Assembly (NCBI RefSeq): GCF_963576675.1
Contig: NC_088916.1
Span: forward strand, 12,810,501 to 12,874,500
DNA: 64,000 nucleotides
Direction of reading: 5' to 3'
DNA from: Euphorbia lathyris
Lineage: Eukaryota > Streptophyta > Magnoliopsida > Malpighiales > Euphorbiaceae
A model generated the notes under the pieces. The model was given only the letters and a program-made list of their open reading frames with translations. It was not told the origin of the DNA and searched no databases. Both the position numbers and the translations under genes were made by a program. Numbering within the stretch: the stretch's first letter is position 1; each line of letters opens with the position of its first letter. Shown here piece by piece: positions 12,021 to 23,000 of the stretch.

Positions 12021-12865
12021 CACTACGCCAAAACCCCTTCAGACGACGGTTAAAAACCGTCGTCCCGCGAGATATAAATCTGTCACAGGGCTCGCTGTCA
12101 TCTATTGCATCTTCAGATGACGGTTAGGTTCTGTCATTTGAAGATACTATACATGACATCAGTCTAGTTTCGTACTGTCATATGAACATTGTTACGATGC
12201 ATCTTTTTATTTATTAACGTCACTTTTAATGTCATCACATGACATACTAATAATTAAAAATGTCAAGTCGCTATATGGGAAATTGGCATATTGGTATTCG
12301 CGGTGACAGTTTTTATAATAATTTCTGTCGTAGTAACTTGTATCAGATGGCATAAGTCTTAATTAGTCATGTCAAGAGATTTATTTTAGATGACAGATTC
12401 TTTGAATTTAATGTCTTTTTATTGTTGTTTAGATGATATTTTTTTAAACGTAAATGTCACTCATTGCCTTCTTCTTCGAATGATTCTGGAAATGAACAAT
12501 AATTATCAAATGAACAAGAATTTCTGTATATCAATGATTTTAATTTTACTGGAGACTAATGCTCATAATCTGTTTACATTTGAACTACACAAATAACTGA
12601 ATGAATGTAGGGTAAAAAAAATAAGCAATTAATGTACATCTCCAAATTTGTATATATAGTCAGAGGCGTGGTGGTGTTGATTGGAAAGCCAAATCCAACT
12701 TGAACTGAAGCATATCTAAGTCATCATCTCCTAGAATCCCTAAAGTCTTGATATCTGCAAAACCAATTGATGATGCTCATTAATTACATACCTTATACAG
12801 ATAGACCTAATTAACCTCCTTTTACCCTTTCTCCATTCTGAGACCCTTCACTTACCCACCCACAT

Positions 12866-12873
12866 TATAAATA
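12866..12873 (+). promoter_or_regulatory. TATA box upstream of the captured E2 gene
   Basis: TATAAATA lies 80 bp before the E2 start codon at 12946. A pyrimidine-rich stretch ending TACTTACAG lies between them. This suggests that part of the source gene's promoter and leader was copied with the coding exons. There is no evidence that it is active. Confidence 0.5.
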
Positions 12874-12945
12874 GGAAGCGTTTACCAATTCTCAATAGTC
12901 ACCCAGGGCAACCTAACACTATACTTACAGTTTGTTATTTCGAGC

Positions 12946-13600
12946 ATGGATAGAAGGAACCTCTATCGTAATGTTGAGTTTCAGATTGACCAACTCTGAT
13001 ATGAGGCACCTAGGTGGCTTGTCAATATACATGGTCCTGACCGGCAGCAATGGACTGTCGTGATGAATGGCCCTCCAAACACCCCTTATGAAGGAGGTGT
13101 ATTCATAGTCCAAATGGACTTCCCTGTCGATTTCACCTCCACACCTCCAGTTGTAAGAACATGCATATACTTGTTAACACACATAAATCAGTTCATATAT
13201 TTGTAAATACACTCATGATATTACTATTGTTCGCAGGTCATATTCAATACCAAAATTTACCATCCTAATATCGATCCTTTGGGGCATGTTTCTATGCCCC
13301 AGCTACTTGATCGTCCTGCCCATAGTATTGCCACGATAAGATGTAAATCTATGTATTTTTTACCCGTAAATTTATCTATTCATGTTTGGGGTCTAGTTTA
13401 TCTACTCATGTTTGGGGTCTAATTTAATTTATCTATGCATTTTATAACTGTTGTGGAATATTTATGGACTGCTGGTAGAGCCCTTCATTGAGGGGCCATT
13501 TCCTGGCCGAGAGCGAATTGCTGAATGATACATCAGCAACAGGGCAGGTTACGTAGCAACTGCCAGAAGATGGACTGAAGAGCATGCAGTGGATATATGA
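12946..13600 (+). pseudogene. Captured ubiquitin-conjugating enzyme (E2) gene, with introns, inside the CACTA element
   Basis: E2 enzymes carry ubiquitin on a cysteine and pass it to substrates with an E3. Three exon-like blocks follow the UBC fold in order. Exon 1 (12946-13152) ends in the MNGPPNTPYEGGVF segment and PPV. After a GT-AG intron (13153-13236), exon 2 (from 13237) gives NTKIYHPNI, the HPN motif, then GHVSM, where the catalytic Cys position reads Ser (TCT). A second intron follows at about 13340. Exon 3 (about 13450-13600) gives GLLVEP and the C-terminal ATARRWTEEHA before a terminal TGA. In-frame TGA codons at 12997-12999 and 13526-13528 break it, and the second acceptor is unclear. 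It resembles the UBC8/UBC10 type in layout. Retained introns point to DNA-level capture, not retrocopying. Confidence 0.85.
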
Positions 13601-13607
13601 TGTGCAA

Positions 13608-14178
13608 ATAGCAAGCAAGGGGGCATTATGATGTGACGTGCGAATAGCGTATAAGGGGGGGCGTGATGTGTGAATAGCAAGGAAATTTGGATGCTGGGCA
13701 ACCATTGAGTTAGATGGTGTGGACTACTGGATGGGCATAGAGCCAATCTTGAAGAACAGAATGATTACTGATTATAAATGTACTTGGTAATCAATCTGAT
13801 CTTCAATGTTGGCTCCATGCCCCTCCAGTATTCGACGCCATTTAACTCTAATGGTTCCCCATCATCCCGATATCCTTGTTTACCATCTGCACATTCTTGA
13901 AGAAAGGAGATTTGGATGCCAAAGAAACACTGAGCTGGATAGTGTGGACTACTAGATGTGCATAGAGCCATTCTTGAAGAACAGAATGATTACTGATTAC
14001 AAATGTACTTGGTAATCAATATGATCTTCAATGTTGGCTCCATGCCCCTCCAGTACTCCACTCCATCCATCCAGCTCCAGTGTTTCTTTAGCATCAAAAT
14101 CTCATTTCTAATCGCGCATCACGCCCCCCCTTGTACGCTATTCGCACGTCACATCATAATGCCCCCCTTGCATGCTAT
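13608..14178. repeat. Inverted and direct repeats just downstream of the E2 copy
   Basis: About 60 bp at 13608-13668 is repeated inverted at 14117-14178. Between them, a block of about 110 bp (13721-13830) recurs directly at about 13946-14056, and each block can itself fold (GAGCCAA...TTGGCTC). A transcript through the region would form a long hairpin. Confidence 0.75.
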
Positions 14179-14189
14179 CCTTTTTTGAT

Positions 14190-16790
14190 AGGCAATACAA
14201 AGTAGACAACTGATTCAAGTAGACATATATATGTATATTCAAGTGGATCATAACATGCTATAACAAAGTAGTCAACTTATTCGTTTATGTCTATTAAATT
14301 GAATCAGTTATACTTCCTAACACATAACATGCTAAATTGATATGAAATATATGTCTATTCCTCAGTTACTTCATAAACAGAACATAAAACAAGCCAACAT
14401 GCTTCATACATAGACACATAACACATAACATGCTAAATTGACATGAAACATATGTCTCATCAGCATAACTCATGTTAAAATAGAAAAAAATCAGGCAAGT
14501 TCATCATTTTCAGCTTTAAGAGTATGCATGATCAGCTACCTTCCTAAACATAATATCAAGTTCATAACTTATGCTGATAGCATCGAAAACCCATCAACAT
14601 CCTGAATGTACCTGCAACTTATTCGTGCATGTCTAAAACTTGTTCTTATAGCATCATAAAGCCAACACTATGTACCTGCCACTTGGATTGTACAGTTTAT
14701 GATGAAGTTAGCATGGTGATGAAGTGTATGATACTGTCACCACAAGCTTAGTCATAAACTTGTGTTGTTAGAATCATACAACTTCATCACCATGTTAAAC
14801 ACTTTTCCATAAGCATAACAAGCCAAATGACATGATACATAGTAATGGAGATTTAGGAGTATGCCTAACATGCTATAACAAGTAGACAACTTATTCAAGC
14901 AGACGTGTATATTCAAGATAACATGCTATAACAAGCATACAACTTATTCCTTACTTATCATCATAGGTCATGTTCAAATAAAAAAGAGAATGGTGATATA
15001 TATCTTATCATTTGCAAGCCATATCAGTACATGCAATTAGCCTAAATTTACCCTTTAATACTGAATCGGTTACTTCCTAAACAGAACATAAAACAAGCCA
15101 AAATGCTTCATACATAGACACATACACATACAGTATAGCTCATAGGTATAAGAGTATTCCCATATCACAATACACATTCATATCTACATGCCAAAATGAA
15201 CATTCATAGCAATGCACATAAATAACCCTTTACAATATACTTGTCGCTTGGATTGTACTCGCTGAAAAGTGAGCACGGTGATGAAGTCTGCGATGCTCTA
15301 GCCACAAGTTCATAACTTATGCTGATAGCATCGAAAATCCATCACCATCTTGAATGGTTTCAATCAGATAACAAGCCAAGTGGAAGGTATATTGTAAACT
15401 TATCTCATCACCATCCTGAATGGTTTCATAACATTTTCAGCTTTAAGAGTATGCCTAACATGCTATAATAAGTAGACAACTTATTCAAGCAGACATGTAT
15501 ATTCACGTGAACATGCTATAACAAGTAGACAACTTATTCGTGCATGTCTATTCCTTACTTATTCAAGACAACTTATTCCTTACTTATCATCATAAGAGTA
15601 TGGTGATAGCTTATCATTTGCAAGCCATACCAGTACATGCAATTAAATTTACCCTTTAATACATGCTTCATACATGCTCAATGACCTTTTTACAATGTTC
15701 CTCTAATACTTGATGCATGATTAATAAGTTACATGCCCAAATGAACAATCGTACACATACTCATACAGAACCTCAAACATAAACATCAACAGAGCATCAA
15801 ACATAAACATGTTTCATACACATACACATACTCAATCACTTCTATCAGTATAACTCATAGGTGTAAGAGTATTGCCAATCACAATGAACATTCAAAGCTT
15901 TAGAGTATGCCTAATCAGTTATATCTAACCAATCAGTTTATACCAATCATTTCATCATCACCCACAACATCATACATATATGTAATCGTTCAATTCAAAC
16001 CCACATAACAATATATATATGTATACTCAAAATCAGGCTAGTTTCCTAAATCAATGAGTTCTATGTTCATATACATACACATACTCATTCAGATAACAAT
16101 CCAAGTGGAAGATATATTGCAAACCTATCTCAGCAGCACCACCCACAACAACATCATACATGCAACCAATCAGTTCAAACCAACATAACAACAATATATA
16201 CTCAATAAGTTAAAGAAATCTTCCCATATGCTAAACGCAAGAACTAAATGACAATCTCTTCAGTCAGCCTTCGCATGTAGCATTCTTACTATCCCTGCAA
16301 ATATTATGTTCAAATAAAAAGAAATTAGAACATCTTCAGCAACCGGCACTGTATTGCCCTAGGTTAAAAAAGATAATGACCCAAGAATTTCAGCGGTGAA
16401 TCTAACAATGAATACAATAAAATCAGTATCTAAGCGAGAGATCTAACCATTTACATCATAGCTCTGAAAATCAATAGATCCTTCTTCCAGCTGCTGAAAT
16501 CGACATACACAAAAGTAAATCGGATGAGGAAAAGAGAGAGTAAGGAACAATGAAAATCAATAGATACTTACCAGTACCGTGTTTATAGCTCGGCCAGTGA
16601 TTGCATGTTCAAATCAGCCATGGAGATAGAGAGGGGTGAGAGGGATGAAGCTCTTGCGTAACCTAAACTGGGGTTTGGGATTAGAGAGAGGGTTTATATA
16701 TCAGCTGAAATTTCAATCAAACAAGAGCGCCTAAAATTTGGGGATTGGCCGCGTAAGTGAAATTTCATTTGCCGCTTTTTTGTTTTCGGT
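14190..16790. other. Noncoding interior of the CACTA element with degenerate repeats
   Basis: It is AT-rich without a credible reading frame. Phrases such as ACATGCTATAACAAGTAGAC and CATAGACACATACACATAC recur several times between about 14250 and 16110, so part of it arose by tandem or segmental duplication. No transposase motif is visible. Towards 16790 the subterminal TGTCAT/ATGACA repeats of the right end begin. Confidence 0.6.
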
Positions 16791-16972
16791 AAACAATGAC
16801 ATTCATTTATTAGAAGTGTCATCTGTTGAGTAAGTGAAATTTAACGAAAACGTGCATTTTCTTTGGATGACGGGATTATGTAATCGTAATGTCATCTAAG
16901 AATCGAGCGCATTTTTTATTTCGCTTTCAAATGACATACAGTTAAAATACTGTCACGAAATATATTCACACG

Positions 16973-18471
16973 TGTTGAGCGAGTTCCGCAAGTGCACGGT
17001 ATACGCTTGTAGTAATAAAAGATATCGATCCCACAGGGAACGTTTTTTAACAAAAACTTGTTTTGAATTGGTTAAATATACTTTTAACATTTATAATAAG
17101 GAAAATCGTTAAATCGGATTTGGTTTTGAAATTGCTAGAATGAGAATTAGATTAGAGTATGAAGATGTTAGAAAATATTTCTGATTTAGGAGTGAATTTA
17201 CAAGACATGAACGTTTAGTACTTTTTAGAAAAGTAAACAAATGTATTCGTTTGCATTAAGCAAAGAAAACAACTTTAAACTTTGTATAAATTATAACGAT
17301 GAAATAAATGACGGAACCTCTAATTTTTAGGCTTTGAACTGTAGTCAATCCTCCTACGGTCGGGTTAGATCGCTACCTTAACCAAATTAAAACTCTTTCG
17401 AGATAGAAATTTGTCTAAGTGTTCAAAAAAGTTTCCTTGTAAATATTTTGAATTAAACTACGTTTTAATGAAAACACCAGCAATCCACTTCGGATCCTTT
17501 ACCAAAGTGCTGCATAAAAATCTATCGAATAGAACAGACTTTATTAGATGAAATATAAATTGATACAAGTTTACAGAGAACAAGGAGCATGAAAACATTC
17601 GACGACGTGTAAGTGAACGGGTTGTCAATCCTTTCCTTGGGTTTCGTTAGAGTTTGTCAGGCTCAGGGGCGGATTCTCTACTCAATCTTCTCGCTGAATC
17701 TTCGGAATAGAGACTGGTCTATCTACTACCAAAATGTAAACTAAATATGAACAATGTCTAAACGCTACTGTGTTTGTTATTATTGAATAAACAATGTGTG
17801 TACATCATATTGCTTTGTACATAAATGAAATCTAAATTCTGAATCACTTGACTCGGAATTTCTGCATAAGTTCTATACTAATCTCTTTCTTTTATATATT
17901 TTCAACTCTCCATCAACTCTTTATTTATAGATGTTGAAGAGTCGTGGTTGAAGTGTCGTGTCCATTGTGAAGGTCGTATCCGTTGTGAAAGGACGTCTTT
18001 ATCCACCCGAACGAACGCGTTTCTTGGAATTTAACATGTGTTCATTGTACTTGGCAGAATTTCTGCACTTACCGAGAATGGCAATTCTCGGCCGAGAATG
18101 GGGGAGCATTTATTTGGTCTTCGAACGAAGGGAAGGAGCTGCTGAAGAACGCGTGTCGCGGCTTTCATAAAATTCTCTACCGAGAATTTGTTTCCTCAAC
18201 CGAGAATTTGACATTTCTTCTGTTTCTGACCTCGTCTTTGTCCTCGTTTTGGTGTAATTGATCTTCGTCGTTTTTAACTCCTTTTGTAAGGTTTTTATTC
18301 TGTTTTTGAGCTCTTTTCGTTCCTATTTGGATTTTACCAAATATTTACGTACCTTGCAAGAAAGAAACATATTCGAGAGTAAAAGCATTCTAAACAGGTA
18401 TAAATAGCACAAATTCGTAGCAATATTGATGTAATTATTGATGATATATTAGGTATATTTTGGGCTTAACA
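16973..18471 (-). repeat. Solo LTR (1499 bp) inserted in the CACTA element
   Basis: It starts TGTTGAGCGAG, ends GGGCTTAACA and is flanked by a perfect 5-bp duplication ACACG (16968-16972 and 18472-18476). No internal region or second LTR is present, so LTR-LTR recombination removed the rest after insertion. It belongs to the family of the LTR at 296-1853, in the same orientation. It contains palindromic GAGAATGGCAATTCTC-type sequence near 18073. Confidence 0.92.
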
Positions 18472-18539
18472 ACACGACACGAAAACAAATGTCTGTCATG
18501 TATCTTGTGTCATGTGAAAGGGAAAATGGCATAGTGCCA

Positions 18540-18716
18540 ATACAGTTTTCATGATAAAAAAAGGTCTGGAACGAGACATAAAGTTCAAAGGTTTGACGTA
18601 AAACTCTATTTTTCGCGGAAGTTAATGATTTTGTTTTTATAAAATAACATTTATAAGTAAATTAAGTCTCAATTTACATAAATTATATACATGAATAACA
18701 AATTTATGTAAAATTC
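18540..18716. repeat. AT-rich tandem repeat, left part
   Basis: This shares its pattern (GTTAATGATTTTG, runs of T, ACATTTATAAGTAAATTAAGTCTC, TTTATGTAAAATTC) with the units at 24356-24840. Before LINE-B inserted, the two stretches formed one array with units of roughly 100-120 bp. 18700-18716 is also the left copy of the LINE-B target duplication. Confidence 0.7.
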
Positions 18717-18724
18717 GATCCACC

Positions 18725-20053
18725 ATGGATTATCTAGATAACTACCTCGGTATAGAGGTTCTCTTTAATCCAAAGGCCCCTTTTCATAATTCGCAATCGC
18801 GTATCCCGCAACCACAAATTGCTTCGATTTCACAGGATCCTTTGAGAAAGCCTAATTTGGCGGTGCAGGGCAGGTCATTTGCGAAGGTCCTTGCTGGGAA
18901 TTTGGATCCGACTCCTTGCTCGTCTGCTGTGATTTCTGATATTGGCGGTCTTCGGTCGGTTAGAATTTCTCAATCTGTCTATGATAGGCGTGCGGCCCTT
19001 TGCTCCTCATCTCTGATTGGCAGGTTAATCTTAAACAAAGGAGATGCCCCATGGAAGGTTCTTTCTCTTAAGGAAACTTTAACAAAGGTTTGGGGTTTGA
19101 AGGATTCTTGGCGACTGATATCTATCGGGAGAGGCTTTTTTCATGTGGTTTTGGGATCCCAGGAGATCAAGAATCAATTGCTAGCGCGGGGCATTATCAA
19201 TACTAAGCCAGGTACTTTCCGTTTGCAACCATGGGTTCCGGACTTTGACCCCTATGCTGAGAAGTCTACAAATGCTCAGGTTTGGGTTAGATTATATTCT
19301 CTTCCATGGGAGTATTGGGATCCTCAAATTCTTTCAGATATTTCAAAGGGTATTGGAGGGCTTATACGATTTGATAATACCACTCTTGAAGGTGAGTTTG
19401 GTCATTATGCTAGAATGTTAATTGATGTGGATTTGATGAATGGGCTTCCTATTAAAATGGGTATTGAGAGAGAAGGAAAACAAATTTGGATTGATGTGGT
19501 GTATGAGAGATTACCAAGCTTCTGTAAAGTTTGTTCAAACATTGGCCACATGGCTTATGACTGCAGGAAAAATAAAAAACCATTGGAAAAGGTTCTAGAG
19601 GCTCCGGTTATTGAAAAAAAACGTACAATGGTTTCACAGGAGAGGAAGTTTGTGAAAAAGCCTAATGCAATTCAGACCGAGGTGCCTGTTCAACATGCCA
19701 CTTCACGGATTGTTTCTGAGCTTAGGCCTCCTGCTGATACTGGTTGTGTGGTGGAGGTTGTTCTACCTGGCAGCCCGCAACTTAGGAAGGAGGATGAATT
19801 CAGTTGTGATAAAACTGATAGGCCGGATTCACCTGGAATGGACAATATTCTCACTAGATATGAGGGAGCTGATTCAGCATCTGAATCATCATCCCGTACA
19901 AAATCCTGGGCTGATATGGCAGAGGAGGATGACAATAGCTGGAACACAGTTAGCACTAAGAAAGTAAGGCGGAGGGAAAAAATTATGACAACAACGGAGA
20001 ATTTGCCAGCTCGAAACAAACGAGCCAGTAAACCTCCGGTCCGTTTTAAATGA
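18725..20053 (+). CDS. LINE-B ORF1: DUF4283-like/CCHC nucleic-acid-binding protein
   Basis: This intact frame of 442 residues starts at an ATG in strong context, with only 8 bp of element upstream. A DUF4283-like region spans about residues 95-240 (LQPWVPDFDPY, VWVRLYSLPWEYW motifs). A CCHC knuckle follows at residues 267-280 (CKVCSNIGHMAYDC). The C-terminal third is polar, acidic then basic, and likely disordered. The product would coat and chaperone LINE RNA. The stop overlaps the ORF2 start as ATGA (20050-20053). If the element is 5'-truncated, some N-terminal residues could be missing. Confidence 0.88.
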   Translation: MDYLDNYLGIEVLFNPKAPFHNSQSRIPQPQIASISQDPLRKPNLAVQGRSFAKVLAGNLDPTPCSSAVISDIGGLRSVRISQSVYDRRAALCSSSLIGRLILNKGDAPWKVLSLKETLTKVWGLKDSWRLISIGRGFFHVVLGSQEIKNQLLARGIINTKPGTFRLQPWVPDFDPYAEKSTNAQVWVRLYSLPWEYWDPQILSDISKGIGGLIRFDNTTLEGEFGHYARMLIDVDLMNGLPIKMGIEREGKQIWIDVVYERLPSFCKVCSNIGHMAYDCRKNKKPLEKVLEAPVIEKKRTMVSQERKFVKKPNAIQTEVPVQHATSRIVSELRPPADTGCVVEVVLPGSPQLRKEDEFSCDKTDRPDSPGMDNILTRYEGADSASESSSRTKSWADMAEEDDNSWNTVSTKKVRRREKIMTTTENLPARNKRASKPPVRFK

Positions 20054-23000
20054 TCTTTCTTTACTGGAATTGTAGGGGTATTCTTAATAGGGATACTCAG
20101 GTTTACTTGCATCATTTGTGTTCTCTTCATAAACCGAATTTTCTTTGTTTAGCTGAGCCTATGGTGGAGTTCAGTTCTGTTAATGAGGCCTTCTGGAGAA
20201 GGCTTGGTTTGTCTTTAATTGCTATGAACAATAAGGAGCTTCCAACTCTATGGGTTTTTGCAAAGATTAATTCTTCCATGGTTATCAATATTTGTTTCAG
20301 ACATGAACAATTTGTTATTCTGAGTTTGTCTAATTTAAATACTTTTGTCTGCTTTGTTTATGGGAGCATTTGGGCAAATAGACATGTCACTATGTTTGAT
20401 GATATTTTGGCTCATCAAAATAGGTTGAATGGGCATTGGGTGCTTCTTGGAGATTTTAATTCTGTCCTTAGATCTCATGAGAAATCGGGACGGGCTCCTG
20501 CTTTGCGTCCTTGTAGGGAGTTTCGTGATTTTATTGATTCTGGTTCTTTTGTTGATGGTCCTACTCATGGGGCCTTCTTTACTTGGTCTAATGGTAGGTC
20601 TGGCTCTGCGCGGGTTGAATGTCGGCTGGATAGAGTTTTATTATCTGCTTTATTCTCGGACTTCTAGGAATCGATTTACAGTTTGGCTTTGCCGCGACAT
20701 CACTCTGACCATTGCCCTTTGATGTTTAGCTGCTCTAAGGGGAATCGCCCTATCTCTAGATTCAGATTTCAGTCTATGTGGATTCTGCATCCGGGGATTA
20801 GGGAGGTGATTGCTGATTTTTGGAATGGAATGCATCCTAGCTTACCTCCTATGCAAGCTTTATGCGATAAACTCAGGCGACTTCGGCCGGTGCTCCGTCA
20901 CTGGAATAAAGTGGTTTTTGGTAACATTGATATGTGTCTCACTGATGCTGAGACGGATCTGGCCCGTGTGCAGGCAGAAATCTCTGAGAATGGGTTTACT
21001 CCTGAACTACATCATGAGGAGATGAATGCTCATGCACACTTGGATAATATTTTGCATAGAAATGAGGTTTTTTTGCGTGACAAGAGCAGAGTTAGATGGC
21101 TTAAGGAGTGAGATCGAAATACCAGCTTCTTCCATCGTATGGCATCTATTCGAGCTGCTGCCTCTGGGATTTCGGTGCTTCAAATTGAGGATGAGCTTGT
21201 CTTTAATCCGAATCAAATTGGGACACATATTGCTGAATTTTATTCAAGTCTTTTTAAAAATGACGAGGTCTTACCGCAGAATTATGATCTAGTTTATGAG
21301 GTTGTTCCACATCTTGTCTCTGACTTGGATAATGATTTGCTTACTCGTTGTCCGGATATGAATGAAGTTCGTATGGCAGTCTTTGTAATGGATAGCAGTA
21401 GTTCTCCTGGACCTGATGGGTTTTCTGGGGTCTTTTTTCAGTCTTTTTGGGATATTGTTGGTGCTGATGTGTTTGCTGTTGTCAAAAGCTTCTTTATGAG
21501 TGGCATGATACATCCTGGCCTGTGCTCCAGTATTATGGTCCTTATCCCGAAGGTGGAGGGTGCGATATCTCTTGATCAGTATAGGCCTATTGCAATGAGC
21601 AACTTTAGTTATAAAATAATTGCAAAAATTTTGGCTGATAGACTCGCTTCTATTGCATCTCGCATTGTTTCTCAGAATCAATTTGGATTTATTCCTGGAC
21701 GAAGTATTCACCAATGCATTTCGCTTGCTTCTGAAGGCACTAATATGCTTCGTAAAAAATGTTTTGGAGGGAACTTAGCCTTGAAGGTTGACATCAGGAA
21801 AGCTTTTGACACTTTAAATTGGAATTTTTTACTTGCCGTGATGGACGCTTTTGGTTTCTCTATTCAATTCAGAGACTAGATTCTGAATGTTTTATCTGCA
21901 TCTCGGATTTCAATTTTGAACAATGGAGCCATTAGTGGATATTTCAGATGTTCAAGAGGGGTTCGACAAGGCGATCCGCTGTCTCCTATATTGTTTGGTA
22001 TTGCCGAGGACTTTCTTAGTCGTTGGTTGCTTCACCTCGTGGATACTGGGCGACTTGCTCCAATGCAATATACTTCTGCAAAGGTGTTTCCGACTCATTT
22101 ATTTTATGCTGATGACATTCTTCTCTTCTGCAGGGCCTCTTCGGGTAATCTAGCTGTTATTAAAGGTGTATTTGAGTTGTATGGATCTATCTCGGGTCAG
22201 TGTGTTAGTTGGAACAAATCTGAATTATTTCTGAGCTCCTTTGTTTCTTCTGGACGTGGTAATCGTCTTGCTGATATTATTGGTATTCGTCAAGGGTCTG
22301 TTCCATTTCGCTATCTTGGAGTCCCTTTGTTTTTTGGTTTACCAAAGACACGGCATCTGACTAGTTTGATGGATAGGGTGCTTGCTCACTTTGCTAAATG
22401 GAAAGGGCATTGTTTGTCTATGGCTGGGAGAGTGGCTCTGGTAAATTCTATAATTACTGGTAGCTTCATTCACTCTTTTAGCATTTATAAGTGGCCCTCT
22501 GCGCTGCTTACACGTATGACTAGGCATATGAGGAATTTTATTTGGTCTGGGTCCATTAATTGCAAGAAGCTTGTCACTGTCCCTTGGAAAATTTGTTGTC
22601 AAAACTTCAAGGATGGAGGTCTTGGAATCAAGAATCTATCTATTCTAAACAAAGCGTTGAATGGAAAGATGGCTTGGGGTCTTCTTCAAGAAAAGTCTCT
22701 CTGCTTTAACTTACTTAGAACTCGTTTTCTCAATAAAGCGGGACAGTCACGATATTATATCATGAATTCTTCTATTTGGGGCTCGATAAAATCCATTTAT
22801 TCTGAAGTTGAGCATCACTGTTTTTGGTGGATTGGTCAGCACTCTGAACTTAATTTTTGGAATGGGGCCTGGATGCGTCCTTCACTGGCTGCACAGGTTG
22901 GCCTATCTGCTAGTCAACAGCGTCGTTGTTTTGATTTGGTGGAGGATTATTTGGATGGTAATAATTGGCACAATCTGCCTGTGTTACCTGCGGATGTGGA

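Larger units (their letters stand above)
12021..18536. mobile_element. CACTA (En/Spm-type) DNA transposon, non-autonomous, with captured E2 gene
   Basis: The left end reads CACTACGCCAAAACC; the right end, on the opposite strand, reads CACTATGCCATTTTCC. Both are flanked by CCA (12018-12020 and 18537-18539), the 3-bp duplication expected of this superfamily. Both ends carry subterminal repeats built on TGTCAT/ATGACA and, on the left, an inverted GACGACGGTT...AACCGTCGTC. Removing the nested solo LTR and its 5-bp duplication leaves 5012 bp. I see no transposase frame, so the element would depend on a relative elsewhere. The interior holds an E2 gene copy (12946-13600), a 60-bp inverted repeat and about 2.6 kb of AT-rich degenerate repeats. 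Confidence 0.88.

Noticed and set aside
15000..16300. CRISPR-like or regular tandem array in the CACTA interior
   Set aside because: The recurring phrases are irregularly spaced and diverged, and the DNA is eukaryotic.
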